A stretch of 64,000 nt of DNA from Azolla caroliniana (Eukaryota > Polypodiophyta): contig JBHGNT010000007.1 in assembly GCA_043228905.1 (NCBI GenBank), positions 14,136,001-14,200,000 on the forward strand. Direction: 5' to 3'. The first letter of the stretch is position 1. Each line of letters begins with the position of its first letter. The notes beneath the pieces were generated by a model, which was given only the letters and a program-made list of their open reading frames with translations, had not been told where the DNA came from and made no database searches. The position numbers and the translations under genes are program-made. This document shows positions 35,660 through 47,658 of the stretch, piece after piece.

Positions 35660-38650
35660 CCGACCCAATTATGTCGAAACCGGAGACGACACTACGCATC
35701 CGATTCGGCACATTGGCAAACTTATATTAAAAATGTCTTGCATGTATCAACTATCACGAAGAATTTGGTCTTCATCGGCCAAATTGTAGAGCAAGGAATG
35801 CAAGTACGATTTAATCAAGGCAGTTGCTTCATCGAAAAAGAGGGCCAACTCATTGCTTGCGGACGAAGAGAGGGTTGAATGTTCATTCTCGACTCACACG
35901 AGATGAAATCGGCCATGTTCGAAAAGGACATGAAAGCCGATTTTGACATAGAGTTATGGCACAAGCGGATTGGCCATATCAACCTCCAAAAGCTCAAGGC
36001 AATGCAATCGAAAGGAGTCGTCATTGGGCTCCCGACATTCACGGAGAAAGAGATTGAAGGCGTGTGTGCCGCTTGCCAATTCGGCAAGCAACATCGGCAC
36101 CCATTTCCGAAGGAGTGGAACGTGAGCAAAGGTGTACTCGACGTAATTCATTCTGATGTATGGGGTCCGGCTCAGATGGCTACATTCGGCGGATGCTGAT
36201 ACTACGTGGCCTTGATCGACGACTTCTCTAGGCACACCTGGATCTACCCCATGCGACAAAAGAGCGAAGTGTTCAGACACTTCCAAAAGTTTAAGAATGA
36301 AGTTGAGAAAGCCACGGGCCGACATGTACGATGTCTTTGGTCAGATGGAGGCAAGGAGTACTTCTCCAACGAATTTTCGGCGTTTCTACGGAAAGATGGA
36401 ATATGGCGAGAGTTTTCGTGTCGACTTACGCCACAACAAAATGGAGTGGCCGAACGAAAGAATCGGCACATCCTCGAAGTAGCATGGGCCATGATGAACG
36501 AAAAGCATGTGCCGAAGTTGTACTGGGTAGAAGCGGCTAACACGGCCGTATATCTCATGAATCGGTGTACGACATGGGGTGTGCATGAACTTACTCCGCA
36601 CGAGAAGTTTTTCGGAAAGGAGCCGGACCCATCACATGTTCGGAAATTCGGCTCCATTGCGTACGTGCACATCCCCGATGGGAAGCGACAAAAGCTTGAC
36701 CCAAAGTCGAAGAAATGTATCCTTGTAGGATACTCATTGGAGCAAAAGGGGTACAAGTGCTACAACCCCTCAACTCAAAAATCTCGAGTAAGTTGAGACG
36801 TCGTTTTCGACGAGTCCGTATCCTGGTACGCACCAGAGACAACTTCGACTTCGATTCCGCTCGACCCGGATTCCACCGAAATAGAGATAGAAGCCAAAGA
36901 TCGACTCACGCGTATGTTCGAAGAAAGCCCAATTACGACAAGGCTTAGTGGGCCACAAGAGCCCCCAAGCGATCAAAGCACATCTCGGCCGAGTCTGAAG
37001 CTGGACAAAGGGAAGGCAAAAATGCCGGAGTATGAAGACGATCATTTCGACGGTATTGAATCGACTCACTCCGTCAATAGTGAGTTTGAAGGCCTTGAGA
37101 TCCGGAAAAATGGACCGGAGAAAGCCGTAGTATCTACAAACGAGAAGCTCCGCCAATCCACCCATGAAAAGAACCCCGTAAGCCAATTCGGCTACAACGA
37201 TTATATGGCATACCATTACGCCTTTATGATGAAGGTAGCGAAAGTACAAGAGCTTGAAACCTTTTCCGAAGCCGCGAGGGCCCGCGATGGATCGAAGCAA
37301 TGACTGAGGAGATGCGTGCACTACGCAAGAATGAGACATGGGATCTCGTTCCCCACTCACCGCACATGAAGGCAATTAGTTGCAAATGGATCTACAAGGT
37401 GAAGTATAATGCCGACGGCTCCGTAAACTGTTACAAAGCTCAACTCATAGAGAAAGGATACACTTAGACGCATGGAGTCGACTATGAAGAGACATTTTCC
37501 CCCATGGCAAAGATGACGACGGTGCGGACCGTAATTGCACTCGCAACGGCGAAAGGGTGGCACCTCCACGACATGGACGTCACGGATGCTTTCCTCCAAG
37601 GCGAATTAGAAGAGGAGGTGTACATAGTACAACCTCTCAACTTCGAATCATGCATTCATCCGAAAGCCGTGTGCCGACTCAAGAGGCCACTCTATGGCCT
37701 CAAGCAAGCACCGCGTGCTTGGCATTCGAAGAATATGCAATATCTTCATAAAATCGGATTTTGAATGTCAAAATCCGACAACTCCCTCTACATACGCCAC
37801 GACTCTAGAAGCCTACTTGTCATCATCCTCTACTTGGATGATTTGGTTATTGGAGGGAAGCATTTAGTCGACATCAACAAGGTGAAGTCCCTCCTCTGCA
37901 ACAAACTCGAGATGACGAACATGAAGGAGCTTCATTACTTCCTAGGCATTGAGGTAATTCGGACTCCGGCCGGCATTATGATCTCTCAACGGCACTACAT
38001 CCTCAACTTGTTATACAAGTTTGGGATGACTGAGTGCAAATCGGTCGCTACGCCTCTTGATTGAAACCTCAAACTAGATGCCGACTCCCGCATAGACGAG
38101 TGCGAGCTGACCCAATATCGTCAACTGATCGGCAGCCTCATCTATCTCACGATCACTCGATCCGACCTTAGCTATCCAGTCAGACTCCTGAGCCAATTCA
38201 TGCAAACTCCGTGAGATATCCATTTCGATTGCGTCAAGTGAGTATTACGATACGTGAGCAACACAATGGATTATGATGTTCTATACACATCAGCCACACC
38301 AATACGACTCCAAGGGTACACATACGCGGACTGGGCAGGCTACAAAGCTGATTGACGATCGACCTCCAGATTTATCTTCTTGCTCGGTAGCGGAGCAATA
38401 TCTTGGAGTAGTAAGAAGCAGCCTACTGTTGCACTTTTGAGTACGGAGGCCGAATACAAGGGCGCAACTGTAGCTACATGTGAAGCCATATGGCTTAAGA
38501 GGATTTTTAAGGATCTGGGCGTCCCCATCAAGGATTAGACTCCCATTTATTGTGACAACATGAGCAATATATATTTGGCTCGGAACCCGGTGTTCCATGC
38601 ACGCACAAAGCACATCGAAGTGCACTATCACTTCATTCGAGAGCGCGTTG
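35660..38650 (+). pseudogene. B1 pol: PR, INT, RT, RNase H
   Basis: Picks up B1 protease at VETGDDTTHPIRHIG (about 35672). Integrase spans about 35950-36500 (LWHKRIGHINLQKLKAMQ, a finger ending CAACQFGKQH, LIDDFSRHTWIYP, WSDGGKEYFS and QQNGVAERKNR, with all three DDE residues visible). The linker is at 36795-37260. RT spans 37370-38064 (HLHDMDVTDAFLQGELEEE and ILYLDDLVIGG). RNase H runs to 38650, where the HFIRERV block is cut by N2. Single stops occur at several points, including where relatives have Gln and Arg. Confidence 0.87.
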
Positions 38651-39416
38651 TCGTGAAGATTTCGGGCCATGGTGAGAAACTGGGGAATATCGGAGGAATC
38701 GGCGGGGTGGAGCATGTGCACTCACCCTTGTACAAATCGTGTAAATGATAGGGGCGCCATCATGGCGCCAGACAGTAGTTAATTCGGGACAGAGGATCCC
38801 ATGTAATAAGGGATTTATCCCACATTGTTACGCATCCCTCTCCTTGTTCTATAAAAGGAAGGGAGCGCCCTTTGTAAAGGGGTTGCCCATTTTGAGTTAG
38901 GAGGGTATATCGTTAGAGTTAGGGTTTCACCTTGGTAGTTTTCTTTCTTTCTTTCTTCTTCTTCTTCTTCGTCATCATGTGGGTTGAGAGTTCGTGTCTA
39001 TTTAGGGTTTGCTTATGTTCGGTCCCCTGTGCAAGACCCCGCTCGGCGCGACGAGCCTGAGAACTCCCCGATCGGCGGCTTGGCAGTAGACTGCTGTTGT
39101 AACCTAACCTACCTAGGTTCGGCTCGAAACTGGGGCTGTATCTTTTCCCTTGTAATATATATACTCATATATGTTTGTGCATATTGATGTATTTGGCAGT
39201 GTCAGGAGCATAGCCCCTTTGTTTCCTGTGCATAAGAGTCGGTGTCGCGTGCATGCTCTTTCTCTCTCCTTCTCTCTCTTTCTCTCTCTCTCTCTCTCTC
39301 GTGTTTGGTTGCCTCTGGGATGTGTCCGGAGTCGGTTTCTCGGTATCCCTTCCTCCCTAGTCCGAGACCCCTGTGGTCCCGCCCTTTTTGACACGCATGT
39401 GCGTAATAACGCGACA
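38651..39416 (+). repeat. 5' LTR of N2
   Basis: 766 bp, begins TGTCGTGAAGATTTCGG and ends AACGCGACA. A TATA box (CTATAAAAG) is at about 38849-38857, and CT runs lie at 39258-39300. The same family in the opposite direction forms the solo LTR at 61194-61986, which shares the start, the CT/GA run and the GTCTCGAAC-type end region. Confidence 0.87.
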
Positions 39417-39421
39417 TTATT

Positions 39422-39437
39422 TGGTGAACTCGACGTG
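39422..39437 (+). other. Primer site of N2 (TGGTGAACTCGACGTG)
   Basis: One transition from TGGTGAACCCGACGTG in G2 and N1, and close to TGGTGAACCTGACGCG in N4. It is not the initiator-Met complement. I cannot name the tRNA with confidence. Confidence 0.75.
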
Positions 39438-39455
39438 AAAGGGCGGCAAGGGAGA

Positions 39456-40649
39456 ATGGAGTTGGAAGAAGACGACTTCACCCAACTTTTTGTCGAAGCA
39501 GTGAGGGAGTTTGGACGAGTAACAACAAGGAGAGAGACGACGTAGCTAGTTGTTGAGCAAGTGGTCGAAAGAGTCGGTCGTTTCAACGGGGACAACCTCC
39601 CATTCTACTTGGAAGCCTACAACGCGGAAATGGAGGAGCGAGGCGTAGACGAGGTGTTGAGGCTGGGGTTCTTCTGTTGGGTCGTCACCGTCTGCATGCA
39701 CATGGAAGTGAAGGAGCTGTGAGAAGCTCATAGTTCATGGGAGGCCTTCGAAGAGGCGCTCCTGCAGGCATATGGAGGACGGTGGAAGAGCCGGGGACGA
39801 CACGGCTTCGACCAGTAGGTGGCATCAGTGAAGACCCACCGGGGCGCAACGAAGGCATTCCGAGAGTTTGAGCGACGGCTTGCTCGGCTCCTGGAGCGGG
39901 AGCAAGGTATGGTGGGGGTGGACAAAGCCCTGTTGTTCATTAGGTCGATCGACTGAGCGGAACGGGAGGCCATCGGGATTGAGCTCGAAGACGAGGACGA
40001 AGTGAATGGCCTTATAGAGGACTGGTCGAAGGTCGGAAGGGTATGCCGACGGCTGGATGACGATCGAGCCGAGAAGGCTAGGAGGAAGGCGCGTGATGGC
40101 GCGCCATCACAACGGGAAGAGGTCGAACGGCAAAGAGAGTCGGCAAGGCTCGACTTCAGGGCCAAGATTGCGAAGGCGTATGAAGATCTCGAGGCAATGC
40201 TCGAAGAAGAGGAAAGATCAAGGCCGCAAGCCGACGCCGAGGAGACGGACTTGCCCCACGAGATGGCAGAAGATCGGTATGACAATAGCACGGGAGAGGG
40301 TGCGGAACAAAACACCCTCTCGACTTGCGGAGATAGAACGGCCGAGGACAAGGCCGATATACCGATCGAAGAATCGAAACATTGGGGCCGGCGGTTTCGG
40401 GAACGTCGGCCCGAAACTCTGGACATTGGAGAAGCATGCCCAGGCAGGGCTTGCGTGATCGGGAAGAAAACGGCCACCGACCACAAGGAGCCGGTGGCTA
40501 CGGACAAGGGTGTAAATAGGATGAGTGATTCTACGCGTCTTCTCATGCTTTCTCCCGAGATGATGGCAGTCGGACCTGAGTGCCCACGTGAGTCCCAAGA
40601 GGAGGAAGGCGGCGGCGTGAGACCGAGAATCTCCGGTGAGATGATATGA
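39456..40649 (+). pseudogene. N2 gag-like protein, four in-frame stops
   Basis: The ATG at 39456 (MELEEDDFTQLFVEAVREFG) starts one continuous frame to 40649, with stops at 39543, near 39719, near 39817 and near 39954. Matches to the gag of N1 and G2 run in order: VGRFNGDNLPFYLEAYNAEM; TKAFREFERRLARLLEREQG; VDKALLFIRSID; IGIELEDEDEVNGLIEDWSK; VGRVCRRLDDDRA. The C-terminal part carries acidic and RES-type repeats like those in N1. No zinc knuckle is seen. The third and fourth stops replace the Trp and Arg found in relatives. Confidence 0.8.
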
Positions 40650-42680
40650 GGAAGGAATGGACAAGTGCCCTCGGAACCGATTTCGAAGAACTCAACATTC
40701 GGGCCCTTACGCCCACGTGAGACCGAGGAGATGGATGACGGTACCGAGGAGTCTTGGCATGATGCCAACGAAGATGGAGGGGAAATGGCCCACGAGAAGG
40801 TCGATGAAGGGACCAAGAAATGACTTGACCTGGGACCGAACCGCGTGGCACTCCGATTCGGGTGGGGCACGATCCGGTCGTGGATTGTTCAACCGGGGCT
40901 AGAATTGGCATGAAGGTGCCAATACGGGAGAGGGTGCGGAACGAACCACCCTCTTTTACATGGGGAGAAAGACCGACCGGGAAAACGTCGGGAATCAAAA
41001 GGAAGGTGATCAAGGGTTCAGAATGAGCCCGGTAGGATCGTCATCAGAGTCGAAACTCTGGACATTGGAGAATCAAGCCCAAGCGGGGCTTGGTTGATCA
41101 CAGAGCGGATGCTATCCATCCGCTAAAAGGATCGGTGTCCTGGGACGAGTTGTCGGAAGACGTTACGAAATCGGTTACCCACATCTTGTCCGGGGACTTC
41201 GGCAGTTTGGCCGACGTGGCAACGTGAGACCGAAAGAGATGGAAGATGGAGGCGGGAACGCAGCTAGGAGAGCAACGACAAGTCCAGGAGAAGTACAAGG
41301 GACGAAGAGGAGAGCGAAGACCAGTCCTATGGGTCACCTCACACCGGATCTAGAGACCGACGGTCAGCATCGAATCCAACGTAAGACCAGGATACTGACG
41401 GTGGAGGCAGCAGAACGGGACCCGACAATCCAGAGAATGACGAAGGGTCTTGGACAAGAACCGGGTGGAGCGGACTTCTGGATAACCGATCCGGAAGAGG
41501 GGAGAGAGCAGGCCTACAAAGAGGCTGGGAACATGGTACGTCAGTACCACGGGAGAGGGTGTGGAGCGTGCCACCCTCTCGACTTGCAGACAAGGACGAC
41601 CCGGGATAAGGGTAAGAGATACGACGAGCCAGAGGAGGATCCTTCACACCGGTTCTAGAGACCCCGATGGTCGGTCCAAGAGCCGGCGTGAGACCTAGAG
41701 TGATGAACGATGCGGGCGAGGGGATGAAGGCAAAGGGCTGCAGATGGGCAGTCTACGGAGATCCTCACACCGATCTGGCGGTTGGCCTGAGAGCCAGCGT
41801 GAGTTCTATAGGAGAGATCGGTGGCGACAGGAGAATGTGTTCAATAGAAGAGGTCAGACTACTGCGAGAAGAAAACGGCAAGCGGTGCTGCCGCGACCTT
41901 ACACACACCGGTTCTAGACACTCCAGCGATCGGCCCGAGAGCTGGCGTGAGACCTAGAGTAAGGAACGGTGGTGGCGGCAAGGTGAGCAACCGAAGGCAG
42001 AAGGGGAGGTCCCACGAGATCCTCCCACCGATCCGGTAGTCGGCCTGAGTGCCGGCGTGAGCCCTATAGGAAAGGACGGTGGCGGCAGGTGAATGTGATC
42101 GGACGACGAAGGTATAGTGGCAAGGAGGTATCGGGCTGACGAGGCGGCCACAAACCAAAACTGGACCTTCCAGCAAGGTCGATGGAAGGAAGGGGGAAGA
42201 AGAAAAGGAAAACCGGTCCTACGGGATCCTAACACCAATCCGGAGACACCTGTAGTTCGAGCCGACATGGCAATGTGAGACCGAGTGAGAAGGGTGGTGG
42301 CGGTAGGAAACAGGAACCGGCGATGTAGGAAGTGCAGATGGGCGATCCTACGACGATCCTCACAACCGATCCGGAGACTCCAGCAATCGGCGACGAGAGC
42401 CGGCGTGAGACCTAGAGAGAAGGACGGTGGCAGCAGTAGAACGTGATCGAACGATGGAAAGCAGAGCGAAAGGAGCTATGAGGCCGGCAATGTGGCCACG
42501 AACCAGATACAGTTCCGACGGGTAGAGTTGGCAAGACAAAGGTCGGAAGCGCTTGGTATGAGAGTCAGTGACCCAACAAAATGGAGGCCCGAGAAGGATT
42601 CTTCACACATGCCCGGAGACCCCGACTGTTCGGCCGACGTGGCAATGTGAGACCGAGGGTAATGGAAGATGGCGGCAAGG
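40285..42680 (+). repeat. Degenerate tandem array in N2
   Basis: Two scales. A long unit of about 630 bp is marked by ACGGGAGAGGGTG at 40290, 40924 and 41549, and by CTCTGGACATTGGAGAA at about 40417 and 41056. A shorter unit of about 100-200 bp recurs from about 40590 to 42650, marked by a core such as GCCGGCGTGAGACCTAGAG (41681, 41942 and 42399 regions) and by CGATCCGGAGAC-type segments. The shorter unit looks like an expansion of the repeats that encode the C-terminal part of gag in N1. Confidence 0.7.
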
Positions 42681-43474
42681 GGATGAAGGCGGCAACAGGA
42701 GAAGCACTGACCAGCCAAGGCATTATGTGAACGAAGGAGGCCATTGTGAGCCGGTACGCGGCAAGGGTGATCTTCCGGTAAGCTGTCGGGGGACACACCG
42801 GTTAAGGAGCGGTGTGCCGAGCCGGAAGGGGCGCACTCGAAAGCGGAACGGAAGACGTGCGTGTGGCCATCAAGGGCCAAAGCGAAGCACGAGTACGGGA
42901 CGGTGTTTGGCAGAGGCGGTGCCAAACAAGGAAGGCAGAAGACGGTACACGGAGGTGCCGGGAACGAGAACATGTGTGCACGTAAACAGACTACGCGGGA
43001 CGGAGACCGAAAACATGATCAAGGGCTGGATGAGGATCCTCCACGCCCTCTTCAGAGATCTCAGCGGCTCAGTCGGAGTGGCAATGACTATCGTGGTGTG
43101 CCAAACCCGAAGATAACAAGCTGGTGGGGGCGAGGGGATGCCAGTAAGCGGAAGGCTCCATACCGGTGGCAGAAGCGCAAGACGAAAGTGGCCAAGCGGA
43201 CTACTACAGGGTGTTCCTCGGATGTGGAGGACACCAGTATGCGGAGGAGCGGCGATGCACGATCTAGCCGGGCGAGGGCCGACAATGCGTGCATAGGACG
43301 AAACCGGGGTTCGGCACGGGTGGAGCCGAACATGGGAAGGGGAATGCGCGGCGTGCGAAGGTGCCGGAGCGGGAACACCGGCGGGGAGATAGGTTGCCGG
43401 TTCAGGTGATCTCGCATAGAAGGCCAAAGAGGGAACCAACCAATCGTTGTAGCAACAACTTGCACAACTCATAT

Positions 43475-44230
43475 CAAGAGAAGTCGGATATATCCCACTT
43501 TAGGATATTCAGCTCAATCGCGTACGTACATATTCCTGATGAGAAGTGGTAGAAGCTCAATCCTAAGTCGGAGAGATGTATCCTCTTAGAGTACTCGCTC
43601 AAACATTTGGGGTATATGTTATTCAACCCCTCTACCAAGAAGGTAGGAGTGAGTAGGGATGTCATATTCGTTGAATCGGCATCCTAGTACATAGTTGAAT
43701 CAACCCCAACCGATCCAATCGAAACTAATTTCCACATAGACTCGGGGGAGGATGATCGACTAAGGCTCACAATAGAGGAAAGTCCAATCTTATCTAGGTT
43801 GAGTGGACCACAGGAGCCCCTGAGTGACCAAAGCACGTCCTGGCCGAGTCTGAAGCAGGACAAAGGAAAGGCCAAAATGCATGAGTACAACGACTCAGAT
43901 GAAAACGAATTGGATCACTCACCCAATAGTGAGTATGTTGGATTGGATGTGCCAATCATGAGGACATTTGGAGCCGAGAAAGTGCTCAGAAAGACAAGCG
44001 AACATCCATGTTGCTCCACCCGAGAGAAGAACATAGTTAGCCGATTCGGTTACAATAATTACATGGCATATCATTATGCATTCATGATGAAGGTGGTGAT
44101 AGTCCAAGAACCGGAAACTTTTTCTGAAGCCGCGAAGGACCGATGATGGGTCGAAGCAATGAATGAGGAGATGCAAGCACTCTCCAAAAATGAGACATGT
44201 GATCTTGTTCCCTCTTCACCCCATCAAAAG
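43475..44230 (+). pseudogene. B2: fragment of a family-B copia pol
   Basis: A second copy of the segment between integrase and RT seen in B1 at about 36640-37370. Shared blocks include IAYVHIPDEKW, SGPQEPLSDQSTSWPSLKQD and NYMAYHYAFMMKVV. It has three or more stops, begins abruptly after N2 and ends where the A2 LTR begins. Confidence 0.82.
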
Positions 44231-44871
44231 TGTAAAAGTTAAGGTGCGGAAGCGTAGACCCAACTGGCTCAGCCGGATAGCAACAGAAAATAGAACCAAA
44301 GGTTTAATGGAAGCTTGAAATTACACAAACGGGGGGGAGACAGAGAGAGCAAAATGTAAACTCTATTTCAAAAATAAACTCAATACTCTGTGCATATAAT
44401 GTGCTCTGTGAACATTTTTATGAAAGATAAGGTGCGGAAGCTAAGACAAAACCGGCTAGTTCGGATAACAACAAAACACAGAACGGAGGTTTAATGGAAA
44501 GCTTGAATACACGGGAGAGACATGGAGAGTAGAATAGTAAAAATTCAATTCAAAATAATAACACTCTGTGAATACAAATGTCTTACATAACACTTTTTAT
44601 ACAAGTCCTTAATAGGACTGACATGTACTTCAATGCTCATACGAGCGACTGACACTACCTCCGAGGAATATGCCTACGTACTAAGCTCGGACCGTAGGCT
44701 CCAATGGCCTACCGGTTCTCACTATTCTGGAGTACGATCCGGTTCTCCGGTCCGGCTCTAGGTTCCAGATACCGATATATCTGAACACCTATCTGGTTCT
44801 CCGTTCCGGATACTGATCCGGCTTTGGCTTACTCAGCCAATCCGAATCTGGTCGACTTTGCCCGCTCAACA
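44231..44871 (-). repeat. 3' LTR of A2, with 188-bp duplication
   Basis: 641 bp. On the minus strand it begins TGTTGAGCGGGC and ends TTTTACA. It is longer than other family-A LTRs because a segment of about 188 bp is repeated in tandem. Copies start TAAGGTGCGGAAGC at 44240 and 44428 and have diverged, so the duplication is not recent. Confidence 0.82.
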
Positions 44872-45197
44872 CCTCCCCTCAAGCTCAACTTGAGATCGGA
44901 TCACTATGTGTGTCCACCAGTTCTCTCCTCCGGCTCCTCCTAGCATCTTCTCGCCTTGCTCGCATGCTCCTTAACCCGTCTGGTCTTGCACACCTCGACC
45001 TTCTCGGTCGACTTGTCTGCTCATAAGGCCCATCTAAGCTCCTTCATTGTTACGACTCCGACGCATCGCGACCCTTCAGTTCCTCTGTGTCAGTGTTGAC
45101 TTCCACTACCTCCTTGTCCATTTGGCCTTCAGTTGATCCGACTCCTCTTCCGGATCGGGTGACTTCAGTTTGTTCCAGCTCTTGTCTGAATTGGATG

Positions 45198-46018
45198 CAA
45201 GGTTGTTATGTACATTAGGTACGGTACAAATACCATACGTATTTAAAGTATTAATACCCGTATAGTACCTCCCAATTTAAAAATACGTTAAATACGTTTT
45301 CTTAATATGTTAAATACTTATAAAATACGTATTTTACGTATAGTACGTTAAATACTTCTAGAATTTGAAAATTATTTACCTTTCTAAAAAATATCTATAA
45401 TATTGTAAAAAACATCTATGTTTACACAAATTTGTGATGTACAATATAGTTCTACATCCTAAAATGTATATAAGACATTTGAACATTTCACATCCTAAAA
45501 TACTTGTAGTAATATGGATGTTGACATTCCCTTATTCTATAAATTAGTGTAAGTGTGTATCACGATGTTCTACTTCAAATTGTAATTATTTACAATTATG
45601 CCTTCATAGATTGAGGAATCATCTACGGTTATCACACTCATAATAGGTTTCTCTTTTATTTGTTTTCTTCTTCTCTCTTCTTCGATTATCACACTCAAAG
45701 TCAGGACAAGTTTATGTCTTCTTTTCTCTCTTCTTCTTCTTCATCTTCTTCATCGTCGTCTCTTCTATTCTTCTTTCTTCCTTCCTTTGGCTTCTTTTTC
45801 ACTAAAATCTTTTCTTTCTTTTGCTTTTTGTTGGGGTTTTACTTACATTTTCTTTATAAATACGTATTATACCAGTTTTTTTATAAATACGTTGAATACC
45901 ATATTGGACAAATGTACATGATATTTGACTGAACAACATTGAGGTATAGTACGTACTATACAAATGATGAGGTACTATACGTATTTAAACGTTAAATACG
46001 GGTACGTAAACAACCATG
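45198..46018. mobile_element. Non-autonomous hAT-like DNA element, 821 bp
   Basis: Flanked by a perfect 8-bp target duplication ATTGGATG (45190-45197 and 46019-46026). Terminal inverted repeats CAAGGTTGTT and CATGGTTGTT (read inward from each end) match at 9 of 10 positions. Near both ends the motif ACGTATTTAAA and its complement recur many times, as in the subterminal transposase-binding repeats of hAT elements. The two sides join into a continuous family-A sequence. The only long frame is a poly-Ser run from a TTC simple repeat (about 45720-45770), so no transposase is encoded. Confidence 0.85.
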
Positions 46019-46026
46019 ATTGGATG

Positions 46027-46547
46027 TCTACAATTCTTCCTCAATATTCAGGCCCTTTACCACATCGGACTATGTCCGGGTCTTGGCCTTCTCCTTCTGG
46101 TCGGCTCTGTCTTTCTTGACTCTCCCATCATCGCCGTTTGTTCCAACTTGTTCAGACGTGCCGACTTCTTCAGTTGACTCGACATCTTCTTCTTCTTGTC
46201 TCCCTTGTCTCTCCGGTTCTTTGTCTGGTGCCATTACCTGCTTTCCTAGTAACCGTTCCAGTTTCCTCCTTTCTCCCCCTCAAGTGTGGCATGTCGAGAT
46301 GCTGAAGACCAAGCATCTCCGAAAAAAGCTGCAACTTGTCCAGGCCGAGAGGTTTGGTGAAGATGTCAGCAGTTTGTCGATCAATCGAAACATACACAAG
46401 TTCGGCTTCACCGGAGAGGACACGCTCACAGACAAAATGGTAGTGCACCTCAATGTGCTTGGTCTGGGCGTGAAAAATAGGGTTCCTCGCCAGTTGTATG
46501 CTAGTGAGGTTGTCACAGTAGATTGTCATCGAATTAGATACCGCCAA
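46027..46547 (-). pseudogene. A2 RNase H and charged C-terminal extension
   Basis: RNase H end (46547 downward) passes through IFTKPLGLDKLQLFSEMLGL, then the family-A charged tail. Tail blocks GRVKKDRADQKEKAK and SDVVKGLNIEEEL (about 46035-46135) match A1. A TAG stands where A1 has Trp before SDVVKGL. A frameshift separates RNase H from the tail. Confidence 0.72.
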
Positions 46548-46577
46548 CTACAGATCCTTTAGAAGCCTCTTGAGCCA

Positions 46578-47658
46578 TGTTGAGTGGACAAGCTGAACCG
46601 GATCTGGATCGGTTGAATAAGCCATAACTAGATCAGAGTCCAGAATGGAGAACTAAATAGGTATCCGGCACAACAGACCGGATTGTAATCGGTAGGCTGT
46701 TAGAGGCCTACGAATCTAGCCTAGTACGTAGACATATTTTTAGGAGTCAGTGTCGGTTGCTGGTATGAGCATTGAAGTACTTGTCAGTACTTATGTTAGT
46801 CTATGTAAGGACTTGTATAAAAGTGCTCTCTAAGCACATTTTATGTACAGAGCGTTATTATTTTGAATTGAGTTTATATTGTTCTGCTCTCTCTGTCTCT
46901 CCCATCTAAGGTTTCCATTAAACCTGTGTCTATATTCTTTAGCTATCTGGACGAGCCAGTTTTGTCTTAGCTTCCGCGATTGTATTCTTTTACATGGTAT
47001 TAGAGCGTGAGGGTTGAGAACCTTTGCAGCTGACAAGCATTTTCTGAAGACAAACCCTAACACCGGGTAAAGAACACATAGAAGACGCATATGGACTGAG
47101 GAATGGCTAGCTTGCTCCCGACAGAGAAGCTCGACAGATCCAACTACGCATCTTGGTAGTACAAGATGCACCAGTACCTGCTTGAGCATGACTACTAGAG
47201 TTATGTTGACGGAGCAATGATATGACACCTGATGTGGCACATAGGGACTTCCCGACTTGGGAACAAACGGCAACCAAAGTTATGTACTGTGTTGCGTCCA
47301 GTGTCGGTGATAAACTACTGAGCCATATCCGGGATGCCAAGACGTCGAAAGAAGCTTGGGGAAACCTGGAGAAGGTCTTCACCGCAAGCACCACGACCCG
47401 GAAGTTACAACTTCGACTAGAGTTGAGCAATGTCTAACAAAAGGACATGTTGGTGGCCAACTATATGGCCCGGATCAAAGCCATTTGTGATTCACATGCC
47501 TCTATCAATGTGACCGTTGAGGAAGATGAGATGGTGCAGGTTTGTCTCGCTGGCATAACGTCAAAGTTCGGAGTATTCTGGACAATGGTCTGTACAAAGG
47601 AGAATACACCCTTGTTTTTTGACTTACAGTCGATGCTCCTAGTATAGGAGAACCACGC
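46578..47658 (+). mobile_element. Copia element A3: 5' LTR and gag only
   Basis: LTR 46578-46994 (417 bp, TGTTGAGTGG to TTTACA), primer site TGGTATTAGAGC at 46995, leader, then gag from the ATG at 47091. Gag carries several in-frame TGA and TAG codons (for example after MD and in place of Trp in ASWxYKMHQYL). It ends at ENHAV, where the N3 LTR-like block starts. It preserves the uninterrupted version of the site hit by G1 in A1 (GACTACTAGAGTTATG). Confidence 0.83.

Larger units (their letters stand above)
23145..38650 (+). mobile_element. Ty1/copia element B1, split by T and K
   Basis: A second copia family, inserted into the 3' LTR of A1. Parts: LTR 23145-23595, gag 23763-24379, then T (24380-30026), gag end and protease start 30027-30436, then K (30437-35659), then protease to RNase H at 35660-38650, where element N2 begins. 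No 3' LTR of B1 is seen in the window. The host reading frame resumes correctly on the far side of T and, after a short deletion, of K. It is related to family A at the protein level, but its LTRs are distinct. Confidence 0.85.
38651..43474 (+). mobile_element. Gag-only LTR element N2, 3'-truncated
   Basis: LTR 38651-39416, the unusual primer site of the G2 group at 39422-39437, a gag-like frame 39456-40649, then about 2.8 kb of degenerate repeats (listed separately) and no RT, integrase or protease that I can find in any frame. No 3' LTR is present before the B2 copia fragment, so the element is truncated. Its gag matches N1 and G2, and its LTR matches the solo LTR at 61194-61986. The block at 42690-43474 has no recognised domain. 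Confidence 0.8.
44231..46577 (-). mobile_element. Copia element A2 (3' part), carrying a hAT-like insert
   Basis: Minus-strand family-A copy: 3' LTR 44231-44871, purine-rich tract and non-coding end 44872-45197, hAT-like insert 45198-46018, then the C-terminal extension and RNase H up to 46577, where A3 begins. The 5' half is missing. RNase H (46170-46547) keeps IYCDNLTSIQLARNPIFHAQ and [18 protein letters not shown]. Confidence 0.83.

Noticed and set aside
39728-40870. 380-codon open frame on the minus strand
   Set aside because: Antisense to the N2 gag frame, Ser- and Arg-rich, no known domain. GC-rich coding DNA often leaves the opposite strand open.
45660-45932. 90-codon frame with a Ser run
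   Set aside because: Produced by a TTC simple repeat inside the hAT-like element, not a transposase.
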